DNA of 64,000 bases. It comes from Gemmobacter lanyuensis (GTDB lineage Bacteria; Pseudomonadota; Alphaproteobacteria; Rhodobacterales; Rhodobacteraceae). A program made the position numbers and the translations under genes. This document shows, one piece after another, positions 44,541 to 53,589 of this stretch; the first letter of the stretch is position 1, and the number at the start of each line of letters is the position of its first letter. Below the pieces are notes generated by a model. That model saw only the letters and a list, made by a program, of their open reading frames with translations. It was not told where the DNA came from and searched no databases. The stretch is taken from positions 1 to 64,000 of the forward strand of contig NZ_BMYQ01000016.1 in NCBI RefSeq assembly GCF_014652355.1. Direction: 5' to 3'.

Positions 44541-44568
44541 GGGGGCTGACCAGCGCAGCCCCCCTTTT
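44541..44568 (+). terminator. Rho-independent terminator of murJ
   Basis: GGGGGCTG and CAGCCCCC form an 8-bp stem with a 7-nt loop followed by CTTTT. It begins seven bases after the murJ stop and abuts the convergent rhomboid gene. Confidence 0.8.
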
Positions 44569-45254
44569 CAACGTTCCCGCAGCCGTGCGCGCACCCGCGC
44601 GAAACCGCCGGGGCTGACCACGAAGCTCAGGCCAAAGCCCACGAAAAAGGCCACCAGTTCCGCGAACCACTGCGGCCCGGTGCCGAACAGCAGGCTGAAG
44701 AGCAGCTGCACCCCCATCAGAAAGCCGATCATGCTGAAGGCGCGGTATTGCGTCGCACCGCTGCCCGCCAGCCGCACCCAAAGCAGGAAGGTGAAGGCAC
44801 CGATCAGCCCGTAATTGCCGGGATAGCCGCCAAACAGCGGCGCCTCGATCGCGGGCACCGCACAATAGACCACCGCGCCCGCGATGCTGGAGGCGAAGAA
44901 GACCAACATCACCGCCCACCAGCGGAAGATCTCGCCCACCATCTTTCCCAGCGCGAGCAGGATCACCACCACGAAAATCGCCTGCGTCGTGCTGCCCTGC
45001 ACGAAGGGATAGGCCAGAAAACGCAGCAGCGCCTCGGGCGGCCAGACGGCATTTTCCACCATCCAGCGCGCAAGTTCGGGCGACACGGCAAAGCGTTGCA
45101 GCGCATCCAGCCGCCAGCCCACGGAGGCCGGGCCACCGGCCAGCCCCCCCTCGCCCACGGCCAGCACCACCTCCATCGCAATGATCGGCAGCGCCAGAAT
45201 CCAGACCACGGGGGGCAAGGGGTTCAGCGGCGGGGCATTCAGGTCTTGGCGCAT
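44568..45254 (-). CDS. Rhomboid-fold membrane protein lacking catalytic residues
   Basis: A 228-residue protein with about six helices and the rhomboid layout: PLPPVVWILALPIIAMEVVL, FVQGSTTQAIFVVVILLALG, then GGYPGNYGLIGAFTFLLWVR where the serine motif GxSG should be, and QWFAELVAFFVGFGLSFVVS where the catalytic His helix (AHLGG) should be. The Ser position reads Tyr/Leu and the His position Glu. It is therefore probably a pseudoprotease, perhaps binding and steering membrane proteins as iRhoms and derlins do. It is divergent from trpS. Confidence 0.8.
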   Translation of the reverse strand: MRQDLNAPPLNPLPPVVWILALPIIAMEVVLAVGEGGLAGGPASVGWRLDALQRFAVSPELARWMVENAVWPPEALLRFLAYPFVQGSTTQAIFVVVILLALGKMVGEIFRWWAVMLVFFASSIAGAVVYCAVPAIEAPLFGGYPGNYGLIGAFTFLLWVRLAGSGATQYRAFSMIGFLMGVQLLFSLLFGTGPQWFAELVAFFVGFGLSFVVSPGGFARVRARLRER

Positions 45255-45340
45255 CGGTTCTCCTGCGGGCGGCTTTCATTGACGCCCCTCGCCCCCAAGG
45301 GTAAGCGGAAGGCCCAGCCATTTCCAGACGGAGCAAACAC

Positions 45341-46384
45341 ATGTCCGAGCCGGTCCAAACGCCTCAGACCTTCACACCGCGCATCTTCTCGGGGATTCAA
45401 CCCTCGGGCGGGCTGACCCTCGGCAATTACCTCGGGGCGCTGAAGCGCTTTGTGGAAAAGCAGGATGAGGGGATCGAGACGATCTATTGCCTCGTGGACA
45501 TGCACGCGATCACCGTCTGGCAAGACCCGGAAAAGCTGCGCCAGCAGACGCGCGAAGGCGCCGCCGCCTTCATCGCCGCCGGGATCGATCCCGCGCGGTC
45601 GATCTTGTTCAACCAGTCGCAAGTGACCGCCCATGCCGAGCTGGGCTGGATCTTCAACTGTGTCGCGCGGATGGGCTGGATGAGCCGCATGACCCAGTTC
45701 AAGGACAAGGCCGGCAAGAACAGCGAAAACGTCTCGCTCGGGCTGTTCGCCTATCCGGCGCTGATGGCGGCCGACATTCTCGCCTACAAGGCCACGCATG
45801 TTCCGGTGGGCGAAGACCAGAAACAGCATCTGGAGCTGACCCGCGACATCGCGATCAAGTTCAACAATGACTACAAGGTCAACTTCTTCCCCGTCACCGA
45901 ACCGGTGATCGAAGGGGCCGCGACCCGTGTCATGTCGCTGCGCGATGGCAGCAAGAAGATGTCGAAATCCGACCCCTCGGATCAAAGCCGCATCAACCTG
46001 ACGGATGATGCCGATGCGATCTCGGCCAAGATCCGCAAGGCCAAGACTGATCCTGAACCGCTGCCCGAAACGCTTGACGGTCTGAAGGACCGCCCCGAGG
46101 CGCGCAATCTGGTGAACATCTATGCCGCCCTCTCCGGCCAAAGCGCGGAATCGGTGGTGGCGGAATTCGCCGGGGCGCAGTTCGGCACCTTCAAGCCGCG
46201 CTTGGCCGAGCTTGCCGTGGCGAAACTCTCGCCCATCACCACCGAGATGAACCGCCTGATGCGCGACCCGGCCGAGATCGACCGTATTCTGGGCCGCGGC
46301 GCCGAACAGGCCGAGGCGATTGCCCGCCCGATCCTGAACGATGTCTATGACATCGTGGGGATGATCCGGTCGCGTCAGGTGTAA
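45341..46384 (+). CDS. trpS: Tryptophanyl-tRNA synthetase
   Basis: A 347-residue class I synthetase. [20 protein letters not shown] carries the HIGH-like signature and [17 protein letters not shown] the KMSKS loop; [14 protein letters not shown] and [17 protein letters not shown] are the tryptophan- and AMP-binding segments. It charges tRNA-Trp. A terminator follows 10 bp after its stop. No leader peptide or T-box is visible in the 86-bp gap to the rhomboid gene. Confidence 0.96.
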   Translation: MSEPVQTPQTFTPRIFSGIQPSGGLTLGNYLGALKRFVEKQDEGIETIYCLVDMHAITVWQDPEKLRQQTREGAAAFIAAGIDPARSILFNQSQVTAHAELGWIFNCVARMGWMSRMTQFKDKAGKNSENVSLGLFAYPALMAADILAYKATHVPVGEDQKQHLELTRDIAIKFNNDYKVNFFPVTEPVIEGAATRVMSLRDGSKKMSKSDPSDQSRINLTDDADAISAKIRKAKTDPEPLPETLDGLKDRPEARNLVNIYAALSGQSAESVVAEFAGAQFGTFKPRLAELAVAKLSPITTEMNRLMRDPAEIDRILGRGAEQAEAIARPILNDVYDIVGMIRSRQV

Positions 46385-46393
46385 GATCGTCAG

Positions 46394-46421
46394 GGGGCGG
46401 GGGGAAACCTTCGCCCCTTTT
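46394..46421 (+). terminator. Terminator of trpS
   Basis: GGGGCG and CGCCCC form a 6-bp stem with a 12-nt purine-rich loop, followed by TTTTCG. It lies 10 bp after the trpS stop and 24 bp before the next ATG. Confidence 0.65.
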
Positions 46422-46444
46422 CGTTTGTGGCAAGGGGGCAGCGG

Positions 46445-47518
46445 ATGGCAGGCAAGGCTTCGGCGCTGCGGCGCATCCTGTTGTGGGGGGTGGTGGCGGC
46501 CTCACTGCTGCTGACGCTCCAGGGGCTATCGGACCTGCGGGCCACGCCGGGGGTGCAGCCGCTGATCCAGCGCACGGCCGCCGAATACCGCGCCGCGGTG
46601 AATGCCGCCCTTGCTGAAGCCGCGACCGAGGGGCGGGTGGCGGGGCTTCTGTCGGGCTATATGGCGCAATCGCCGCGCGACTGGGTTGCGACCGAGGCCG
46701 TGCTGGACGTGGCCGCCGAACGCGGCCTTGCGCTGCATCCGACGCTCATCACCCGCATCGAAACGGCCTTGGCCGAAGATACCGGCCTTTGGGCCACTGC
46801 CACCGCCTGCGGGCGCTGTGCGGTGGATATGGCCTCCTGCGGGCTGTCTCAGGCACTGATCTGCAATGCGCCGGTGACGCTTTCGCCCGTGGGGGATGTG
46901 ATCGGCATGGGGCGGCAGGGCGTGAACTGGGCCACGGGCGCCGAGGTGGACCGGCTTGACCTGGCGCTGTCCACGCTGGGCCTCGGGGCGACGGCGGCGG
47001 TTGTGGTCAGCGGCGGCGGCAGCGCAACGGTCAAGGCCGGGGCCTCGGGGCTGCGGCTGGCGCGGGGGATGGGACTGTTGAACGCGCGGCTGACAGCACG
47101 GCTGGTTCGCGTCGCCGAAGAGGCGATCGACACCACCGCCCTGCGCCGCATCACCCGGCTGGAGGATGTGCCGACCCTCCTCCGCCCCGGCGCGCTGGAC
47201 GAAATCGGGCAGCTCGCCACGGGCCTGGCGCGCCTGCAAGAGGCGACCGATACCCGCACCGCCCTGCGCCTGCTTCCACATCTGGATGACGCGCGCGATG
47301 CCACCCGCATGGCCGATGCCGCCGCCGTCTTTGGCCGTGGCACGCTGGGCCGGGTCGAGGTTCTGGGCAAAGCGCGGCTGTTCCGGCTGGGGCTGCGCCT
47401 GTCGGATACCGCGCGCGATCTGCTGGTGGGGCTGGCGGGCCTTGGCGCGGCGCTGCTGGGTTTCGCACAATCGCTGGGGCTGCGGCTCGCGCGGGCACTG
47501 CTGCGCGGGCGGGGCTGA
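46445..47518 (+). CDS. Membrane protein of unknown function
   Basis: A 357-residue protein I do not recognise. It has an N-terminal helix (ILLWGVVAASLLLTLQGLSD), an external helical domain with a cluster of four Cys in ATACGRCAVDMASCGLSQAL then ICNAP, a hydrophobic hairpin (LGLGATAAVVVSGGGSATVK) around residue 185, a long amphipathic helical stretch, and a C-terminal helix (DLLVGLAGLGAALLGFAQSL). The start after AAGGGGGCAGCGG is clear. The four-Cys cluster could form disulfides or bind metal. It follows trpS, with its own distant terminator (47626-47655). Confidence 0.7.
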   Translation: MAGKASALRRILLWGVVAASLLLTLQGLSDLRATPGVQPLIQRTAAEYRAAVNAALAEAATEGRVAGLLSGYMAQSPRDWVATEAVLDVAAERGLALHPTLITRIETALAEDTGLWATATACGRCAVDMASCGLSQALICNAPVTLSPVGDVIGMGRQGVNWATGAEVDRLDLALSTLGLGATAAVVVSGGGSATVKAGASGLRLARGMGLLNARLTARLVRVAEEAIDTTALRRITRLEDVPTLLRPGALDEIGQLATGLARLQEATDTRTALRLLPHLDDARDATRMADAAAVFGRGTLGRVEVLGKARLFRLGLRLSDTARDLLVGLAGLGAALLGFAQSLGLRLARALLRGRG

Positions 47519-47741
47519 CCTGTCACGCGGGCGTCGCATTGCGCGGGCAATGTCACGCGCGGAGGTCGGGCCCACCTCTGGCCGGGGTCGTTCTTCCCCC
47601 AGGATCTCTGACGCCGGCCCCTTTCGGCCCGGCCGTGTGCCGGGCCTCTCTTTTTGCGCGCAGGGGCTGTGCGGGGCTTTGCCTTATCGGGCGGCCCGTT
47701 TTGGGCTAGATTTGCCCAAGCCGCCAGATACGGAGCCCCCC
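47519..47741. other. Intergenic region with repeated motif and terminator
   Basis: A 223-bp stretch with no gene I can support. TGTCACGCG occurs twice (near 47521 and 47551), a dyad GGAGGT/ACCTC lies near 47561-47578, and a strong terminator follows at 47626-47655. The layout would allow a ~100-nt structured RNA ending at the terminator, or simply a long 3' UTR of the upstream membrane protein gene. Confidence 0.4.
47626..47655 (+). terminator. Strong rho-independent terminator
   Basis: GGCCCGGC and GCCGGGCC form a perfect 8-bp stem with a 5-nt loop followed by TCTCTTTTT. It lies 107 bp after the upstream membrane protein gene. Confidence 0.85.
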
Positions 47742-48227
47742 ATGACCCAGATCCTGCCCCCCGAAACCCGCATCGGGCATGTCCACCTCAAGGTGGCCGA
47801 CATTGACCGCGCGCTTGCCTTCTATCAGGGCATCCTCGGGTTCGAGATCACGCAGCGCTATGGCACGCAGGCGGTGTTCCTGTCGGCGGGCGGCTATCAC
47901 CACCACATCGGGCTGAACACCTGGGAATCGCGCAGGGGCCGCCCCCCGGCGCCGGGCACGACCGGGCTTTACCATACCGCGATCCTTTTCCCCGACCGGG
48001 CAAGCCTTGGCGCCGCGCTGAAGCGCATCGTCGAGGCCGGATGGCCGCTGGAGGGTGCCTCTGACCATGGGGTGAGCGAGGCGATCTATCTGCGCGACCC
48101 CGACGACAACGGGGTCGAGCTTTACCGTGACCGCCCCGAGGCGGAATGGCCGCGCGATGCCGCGGGCAATCTTGCGATGATCAGCGCGCAGCTGGACTTG
48201 CATGCCCTGCTGGCCGAGGCAGGCTGA
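47742..48227 (+). CDS. VOC (glyoxalase/dioxygenase) family protein
   Basis: A 161-residue vicinal-oxygen-chelate protein: IGHVHLKVADIDRALAFYQG, ILGFEITQRYGTQAVFLSAG, YHHHIGLNTWESRRGRPPAP, TGLYHTAILFPDRASL and IYLRDPDDNGVELYRDRP. The HxHL, HH and E residues are the expected metal ligands of two half-sites, as in CatE-type 2,3-dioxygenases of the YfiE group. Substrate cannot be read from sequence. It has its own upstream terminator and stands before ilvE. Confidence 0.88.
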   Translation: MTQILPPETRIGHVHLKVADIDRALAFYQGILGFEITQRYGTQAVFLSAGGYHHHIGLNTWESRRGRPPAPGTTGLYHTAILFPDRASLGAALKRIVEAGWPLEGASDHGVSEAIYLRDPDDNGVELYRDRPEAEWPRDAAGNLAMISAQLDLHALLAEAG

Positions 48228-48317
48228 CCCCGCCCCGCCACGCTGTCACACCCGCCGGGCAAGGCTGGACCTTGCCCCCGCGCGGGTGTTTACTCGGCCC
48301 CGGCGACGGAGGCGAGC

Positions 48318-49184
48318 ATGGCATTTGGCAAGAATATCCGCACCTTCTTTGAAGGAAAATGGCACGAGGGCGACGTGGCAGTCATGCGCGCCGCCGATCA
48401 CGGGATCTGGCAGGGCTCCTCGGTCTTTGACGGGGCGCGGCTGTTTGAAGGCGTGGCGCCTGACCTTGATCTGCATCTGGCGCGTGTGAACCGTTCCGCC
48501 GAGGCGATGATGATCACCCCGACCGTGACCGCGGACGAGATGCTGGAGATCGCACGCGAAGGACTGCGCGCCTATGGTCCGGGCAAGTCTGTCTATATCC
48601 GCCCGATGTATTGGGCGATTGACGGCTCGGACCTGGGGATTGCCCCCGCCGAAAATTCGACTGCCTTCGCCCTCTGCCTTGAGGAAGTGCCGATGCCCCC
48701 CGCCGCCGGGCAGACCACGCTGACCCGCACCCGTTTCCGCCGCCCGGTGATGGAGGATGCGGTCTGCAACGCCAAGGCGGGGTGCCTCTACCCCAACAAC
48801 GCCCGGATGCTGGTCGAGGCCAAGCGCAAGGGCTTTGGCAATGCGCTGGTGGCCGATGCGATGGGCAATGTCGCGGAAAGCGCGACCGCCAATGTCTTCA
48901 TCGTCAAGGATGGCGTGGTGATGACCCCCATCGCCAATGGCACCTTCCTGTCGGGCATCACCCGCGCCCGCCATATCGCCAATATGCGCGCCGACGGGAT
49001 CGAGGTGCGCGAATGCGTGTTGACCTTCGCCGATGTCGAAGCCGCGGATGAAGTGTTCCTGTCGGGTAACTTTGCCAAGGTTACCTCGGTCGCCCGGTTC
49101 GACGATGTCACCTACCGCAGCCGCCGCATGACCGATCATATCCGCAGCCTCTATATGGACTGGGCGCGCGGCGCGGCGGTCTGA
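48318..49184 (+). CDS. ilvE: Branched-chain amino-acid aminotransferase
   Basis: A 288-residue class IV PLP aminotransferase: MAFGKNIRTFFEGKWHEGDV, DHGIWQGSSVFDGARLFEGV, VYIRPMYWAIDGSD, the PLP Lys in AVCNAKAGCLYPNNARMLVE and the glycine region NVAESATANVFIVKDGVV. It interconverts branched-chain 2-oxo acids and amino acids with glutamate. The bacterial family usually has SNY where this has AKAGCLYPNN, which is the Rhodobacteraceae variant. D-amino-acid transaminase is the alternative within class IV. It is followed two bases later by the S2P gene. Confidence 0.88.
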   Translation: MAFGKNIRTFFEGKWHEGDVAVMRAADHGIWQGSSVFDGARLFEGVAPDLDLHLARVNRSAEAMMITPTVTADEMLEIAREGLRAYGPGKSVYIRPMYWAIDGSDLGIAPAENSTAFALCLEEVPMPPAAGQTTLTRTRFRRPVMEDAVCNAKAGCLYPNNARMLVEAKRKGFGNALVADAMGNVAESATANVFIVKDGVVMTPIANGTFLSGITRARHIANMRADGIEVRECVLTFADVEAADEVFLSGNFAKVTSVARFDDVTYRSRRMTDHIRSLYMDWARGAAV

Positions 49185-49186
49185 CG

Positions 49187-49876
49187 ATGCAGGGAAACGT
49201 CCTCGAACTGCCCGGCCCCTTCGGCATCGCGGTCGAGGTCCGTAACAACTTTGCCTTCCTCGCGCTGATCATCTTCGTGTTGGCGCTGTTCCAGGGGGCG
49301 GGGCCGCTGACGGTGATCGGGCTGATCGGGGTGCTGCTCGTGTCGATCTTCCTGCATGAGCTGGGCCATGCCTGGGCCGCGCATGTGCAGGGCGTCAAGG
49401 TCACGCGGATCATCCTGACGGGGGCCGGGGGGCAAACCAAGATCGCCAATACCAGTGCCTCGAAGAAAGAGTTCATCACCCTGATGGGGCCGCTGGTCAG
49501 CCTTGGCCTTTGGGCGGTGCTGGGGTTGATGATGCGGGGCGTCTATCAGCTGGCGCTGGCAGACCCGGCCTGGGTGCCGCTGGGGATGGTGCTGGTGCCC
49601 TGGCTCGGCTTTGCAAGCCTGATCAACCTTTTTCTCTTTGCCTTCAACATGGTGCCGGTCCAGCCGCTGGATGGGGGGCGGCTTTTGCTGTTGGGTCTGC
49701 GGCACTGGATGCCCGCACCCAAGGCTGCACGGGTGGCGGGTGGCATCGGTATCGTGTTCTGCGTGCTGTGGTTTCCGGCGATGGTCTGGGTGTTCTACCA
49801 GTCGGGGCTTCTGATGCTGTTTCTGCCTTCCTTTGCGCTGCATCTGGCAATGGCGCGGGGTGAACGGCGGCGCTGA
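49187..49876 (+). CDS. Site-2 protease family membrane metalloprotease (M50)
   Basis: A 229-residue membrane protease with about six helices. SIFLHELGHAWAAHVQGVKV carries the zinc motif HExxH, and FAFNMVPVQPLDGGRLLLLG the third ligand Asp in the NxxPxxPLDGG motif. It is of the short SpoIVFB-like/rhodobacterial type without PDZ or CBS domains. Substrate unknown. Its stop touches the stop of the convergent ABC gene with no gap. Confidence 0.9.
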   Translation: MQGNVLELPGPFGIAVEVRNNFAFLALIIFVLALFQGAGPLTVIGLIGVLLVSIFLHELGHAWAAHVQGVKVTRIILTGAGGQTKIANTSASKKEFITLMGPLVSLGLWAVLGLMMRGVYQLALADPAWVPLGMVLVPWLGFASLINLFLFAFNMVPVQPLDGGRLLLLGLRHWMPAPKAARVAGGIGIVFCVLWFPAMVWVFYQSGLLMLFLPSFALHLAMARGERRR

Positions 49877-51577
49877 TCACGCGGCCAGCCGCGCATAGGC
49901 CCCCGCACGCGCGATCAGGTCTTGGTGGGTGCCGATCTCGACGATGCGCCCGCCCTCCATCACCACGATCCGGTCGGCATTGCGGATGGTGCCCAGCCTG
50001 TGGGCAATGACGAGGGTCGTTCGGCCCTGCGACAGCGCCTCCAGCGCGGTCTGGATTTCGCGCTCGGTTTCCCGATCCAGCGCCGAGGTCGCCTCATCCA
50101 GCAAGAGGATCGGCGGGTTGCGCAGAAAGACCCGCGCGATGGCCACGCGCTGCTTCTGCCCGCCCGACAGCATCACCCCGCGTTCGCCCACGACGGTCTC
50201 CAGCCCTAGCGGCAGCGCATCGATCAGCGCCCCCAGCTGCGCCCGGTCGGCGGCGGCGCGGATTTCGTCCTCGGTCGCGCCCAGCCGCCCATAGGCGATG
50301 TTTTCGCGCAGCGTGCCGCCAAACAGGAACACATCCTGACTGACCAGCCCGATCTGGCGGCGCAGGCTGTCCAGCGTCAGCCGGTCGATCCGGTGGCCGT
50401 CGATGCGGATCACGCCTGCGGTGGGCGCATAAAAGCGCGGCACCAGCGACAGAAGGCTCGACTTCCCCGCGCCCGAGGCGCCGACGATGGCAACCGTCTC
50501 GCCGGGCCGGACAGTCAGGGTGATGCCGCGCAGCACCGGGTGGGTCGGATCATAGGCGAAATCGATCCCCTCAAAGCGGATCTCCCCCCGGAGCGCCGGG
50601 GCTGCCACGGCGCCGGGCGCGTCGGCAATGTCAGGCTCGGTCGCCAGCAGCGCCTGATAGCGGCGAAAACCGGCAATGCCGCGCGGATAGGTTTCAATCA
50701 CCGCGGCAATCTTGTCGAGCGGGCGGAAGAACACCCCCACCAGCAGCAGAAAACCCACAAATCCCCCCGCCGACAGATCGCCCCGCAGCACCAGCCCCGC
50801 CCCCGCCACCATCACGACGACCTGCACGAAGCGCATGCCGAGATACTGGATCGCATGCGAGGCCGCCATCACGCGATAGGCCTGCAACTTGGTGCTGCGA
50901 TAGGCCTGATTGTCGCGGTCAAACAGCCGGTGTTCGTGGCGTTCATTGGCAAAGGCCTGCACCACGCGGATGCCACCCAGCGCCTCTTCCAGCCGCACGT
51001 TGAAATCGCCCACGCGGGCATAGATCTCTTGCCAGGTGCGGGTCATGCGACCGCCATAGACCATGACCAGCACCCCCGTCAGTGGCACGATCAAGCCGGT
51101 CAGCAGCGCAAGCCCCGGATGGATCGCCGCCATCAGCGCAAAGGCGCCGACAAAGGTCATCACCGCGATGAACAGGTCTTCGGGGCCGTGGTGGGCGACC
51201 TCGCCGATTTCCTCAAGGTCGCGGATGACGCGGGCCGCCAACTTGCCGGTCCGTTCGCGGTCATACCAACGCCAGGACAGCCGCGTCAGATGTGCAAAGG
51301 CGCAGCGGCGCATCTCGGTCTCGATATTGATGCCCAGCCGGTGGCCCCAATAGATCACGACCGCCATGAGGCCGGTGTTCAGTGCATAGATCAGCAGCAG
51401 ACCCGCCGCCGCCAGCAAGGTCAGACCCCAGTCCCCCTGCGGCAGCAGGTGGTCAATGAACCCCGTCACCGCCAGCGGAAAGGCAAGCTCCAGCAGGCCC
51501 GAGGCCACGGCGCAGCCGAAATCCACCCAGAACAGCCAGCGCCAGGGCCGGTAATAGGCAAAGAAATCACGCAGCAT
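49877..51577 (-). CDS. Exporter-fold half ABC transporter (TMD-ATPase)
   Basis: A 566-residue fused permease-ATPase. Six helices fill residues 1-310, with the coupling segment FNVRLEEALGGIRVVQAFAN. The ATPase has Walker A VAIVGASGAGKSSLLSLV, LSGGQKQRVAIARVFLR and Walker B ILLLDEATSALDRE. ATG 51577 follows AAAGGA; an alternative at 51604 overlaps the fhuB stop as ATGA. It ends the siderophore operon. It may export a siderophore, or act like YbtPQ/IrtAB, exporter-fold ABC proteins that import iron-siderophores. Homodimer expected since no partner is adjacent. Confidence 0.85.
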   Translation of the reverse strand: MLRDFFAYYRPWRWLFWVDFGCAVASGLLELAFPLAVTGFIDHLLPQGDWGLTLLAAAGLLLIYALNTGLMAVVIYWGHRLGINIETEMRRCAFAHLTRLSWRWYDRERTGKLAARVIRDLEEIGEVAHHGPEDLFIAVMTFVGAFALMAAIHPGLALLTGLIVPLTGVLVMVYGGRMTRTWQEIYARVGDFNVRLEEALGGIRVVQAFANERHEHRLFDRDNQAYRSTKLQAYRVMAASHAIQYLGMRFVQVVVMVAGAGLVLRGDLSAGGFVGFLLLVGVFFRPLDKIAAVIETYPRGIAGFRRYQALLATEPDIADAPGAVAAPALRGEIRFEGIDFAYDPTHPVLRGITLTVRPGETVAIVGASGAGKSSLLSLVPRFYAPTAGVIRIDGHRIDRLTLDSLRRQIGLVSQDVFLFGGTLRENIAYGRLGATEDEIRAAADRAQLGALIDALPLGLETVVGERGVMLSGGQKQRVAIARVFLRNPPILLLDEATSALDRETEREIQTALEALSQGRTTLVIAHRLGTIRNADRIVVMEGGRIVEIGTHQDLIARAGAYARLAA

Positions 51578-51600
51578 CCTGCTGTCCTTTTGCAAGTGGA

Positions 51601-53589
51601 TCATCCGGCGCGGCGGCTGCCGCGGCGGATCATGGCAATGAAGTAGATGCCGCCCAACGCGGCGGCGATGGCCCCGGCGGGCAGCTGGAAGGGTTGCATC
51701 GGCACCCGGCCCGCCCAATCGGACAAGATCATCAGCGAAGCGCCCAATGCACCCGCCACCGCAACCTGTGCGCCCGCCCGCTGTGCGCCCAAGAGCGCCG
51801 CCAGATGCGGCGCGACCAGCCCGACGAAGGTGACAGGCCCCATCAACGCCGTCACCCCCGCCGCAAGCCCACCCCCCAGCGACATCAGACCGGGCCGCGC
51901 AAAGGCAAGCGAAACGCCCCGCCCCGCCGCAAGCCCCGCCCCCGCACTGACCAGTGTCAGCAGCCGCGACAGCGACAAGGCCACCGCCATCCCACCGATC
52001 CCCAGCGCCAAAAGCCCCAGCGCCGCCCCCGGCCTCACGCGATAGGTGGACCCCGACAACCAGCCGATGATCGAAAAAGCCTCGGCCGTGCCGCTGGCGA
52101 GGGCGAGCTTCACCGCCGCATCCAGCCCGGCCCCCAGCGCGATCCCCACCAAGGCCAGCACCGCCGGGTCATGCTCCATCCGGCGGCCCAGCAGATGCAG
52201 CGCGATCAGCACCGACAGGCTTCCCGCAAGGGCCATCGGCAAGGTGCCCTGATGGATCGACCCACCCGTCAGGATCACCCCCATGACCAGCGCAAAGCTC
52301 GCCCCCGACGACAGGCCCAGCACATCCGGCCCCGCCAGCGGATTGCGGACCAGTCGTTGCAGCACAACACCCGCCACCGCCATGGCCATGCCTGCCCCGG
52401 CGCCCGCCACCACACGGGGCCAACGCAGCGCAAGGATCAGGTCCTGCGGCCAGACCAACGCCCATCCCCCCGGCCCCTTCCCAAGCGCCAGCGCCAGCCC
52501 CCCCAGCGGCAGCGGCAGGATCAGCAGCACCATAAGCGCGAGGGGCCGCAGCCGATGCGCCGGGGCGGGCAGGTGAAACGGCACCTCTGCCCCTTCGCGC
52601 GCCCGCGGCCGCGCCAGAAGCCAGATCAGCGCCGGGGCCCCGATCAGCGCGGTCGCGGCCCCGGTAGGCACCATGTCCCGCATCACCGGCCGAAGTGCGA
52701 GGACGAGCGCATCCGCCCCGATCAGCATCCCGCTTCCCAAAAGCGCCGCAACCGGCAGTTCGGCCCCGGCGCGGCGCGCACCCAGCAGCCGCGCCAGATT
52801 GGGCGCCACCAGCCCGACAAAGCCGATCATTCCGACATGGGCGACCGACAGGCCCGTCAGCCACAGCGCCACCGTCGCCACCCCAGCCAGTGCGGGCCAA
52901 AGCCGCAAGCCCCGCCCCTCGGCCGCGTCGGCGCCCAGCCGGATCAGCGTCAGCACCCGTGCAAAGGCCAGCGTCAGCGCCCCCCCGATCACCAGCCGCG
53001 GGGCCAATGCCGCGGCGCTTGCCCATCCGGTCTGGGTCAGATCGCCCGCACCCCACAGGAAAAGATGCCCGAAGTAAGGGCTTTTCAGCAGCAGCAGGAC
53101 CGAGGCAAAGGCCCCGCACATCAGCGTGACCGCCATGCCTGCCAACACCGCCCCCACGCCCATCAGCCCGCGCATCCCCGCAATCGCCAGCACAAGGCCC
53201 GTGGCCGCCGCCGCCCCCGCCATGGCGACCCATTCTCCCTGTGCCACCGCAAGGCCGGGGGCCAGCAGCGTGGCCAGGATCATCGCAAGCCAGGCGCCCG
53301 AGGCTGCCCCCAGCGTCATGGGCGAGGCAAGCGGGTTGCGCGTCGCCTGCTGCATCAGACTTCCGGCCAGCCCCAGCGCCGCCCCGACCAGCGCCCCCAC
53401 CACCAGACGCGGCAGGGCGGCCTGCAGAAACTGCACCTCGGCAAAGCCGTCCGGCATCGCCCCGCTCAGCAGCGGCCAAAGCCGATCAGCCCGCATGCCC
53501 GGCGCCGCGCCCAGCCACAGATGCAGCACCGCAAGCCCCGCCAGCAGGGCAGGCAGCGCCCCCCGGAACAGACGCCCGCGCGCCGTCAT
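51601..53589 (-). CDS. fhuB: Fused iron-siderophore ABC permease (FhuB type)
   Basis: A 662-residue protein of two FecCD repeats in one chain, as in E. coli FhuB (660 residues). The first half has PRLVVGALVGAALGLAGSLM, QQATRNPLASPMTLGAASGA and HVGMIGFVGLVAPNLARLLG; the second repeats this as PRVVAGAGAGMAMAVAGVVL, QRLVRNPLAGPDVLGLSSGA and GPVTFVGLVAPHLAALLGAQ. About 20 helices form the inner-membrane channel for ferric siderophore. Its ATG overlaps the stop of the second binding-protein gene by four bases. Confidence 0.94.
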   Translation of the reverse strand: MTARGRLFRGALPALLAGLAVLHLWLGAAPGMRADRLWPLLSGAMPDGFAEVQFLQAALPRLVVGALVGAALGLAGSLMQQATRNPLASPMTLGAASGAWLAMILATLLAPGLAVAQGEWVAMAGAAAATGLVLAIAGMRGLMGVGAVLAGMAVTLMCGAFASVLLLLKSPYFGHLFLWGAGDLTQTGWASAAALAPRLVIGGALTLAFARVLTLIRLGADAAEGRGLRLWPALAGVATVALWLTGLSVAHVGMIGFVGLVAPNLARLLGARRAGAELPVAALLGSGMLIGADALVLALRPVMRDMVPTGAATALIGAPALIWLLARPRAREGAEVPFHLPAPAHRLRPLALMVLLILPLPLGGLALALGKGPGGWALVWPQDLILALRWPRVVAGAGAGMAMAVAGVVLQRLVRNPLAGPDVLGLSSGASFALVMGVILTGGSIHQGTLPMALAGSLSVLIALHLLGRRMEHDPAVLALVGIALGAGLDAAVKLALASGTAEAFSIIGWLSGSTYRVRPGAALGLLALGIGGMAVALSLSRLLTLVSAGAGLAAGRGVSLAFARPGLMSLGGGLAAGVTALMGPVTFVGLVAPHLAALLGAQRAGAQVAVAGALGASLMILSDWAGRVPMQPFQLPAGAIAAALGGIYFIAMIRRGSRRAG

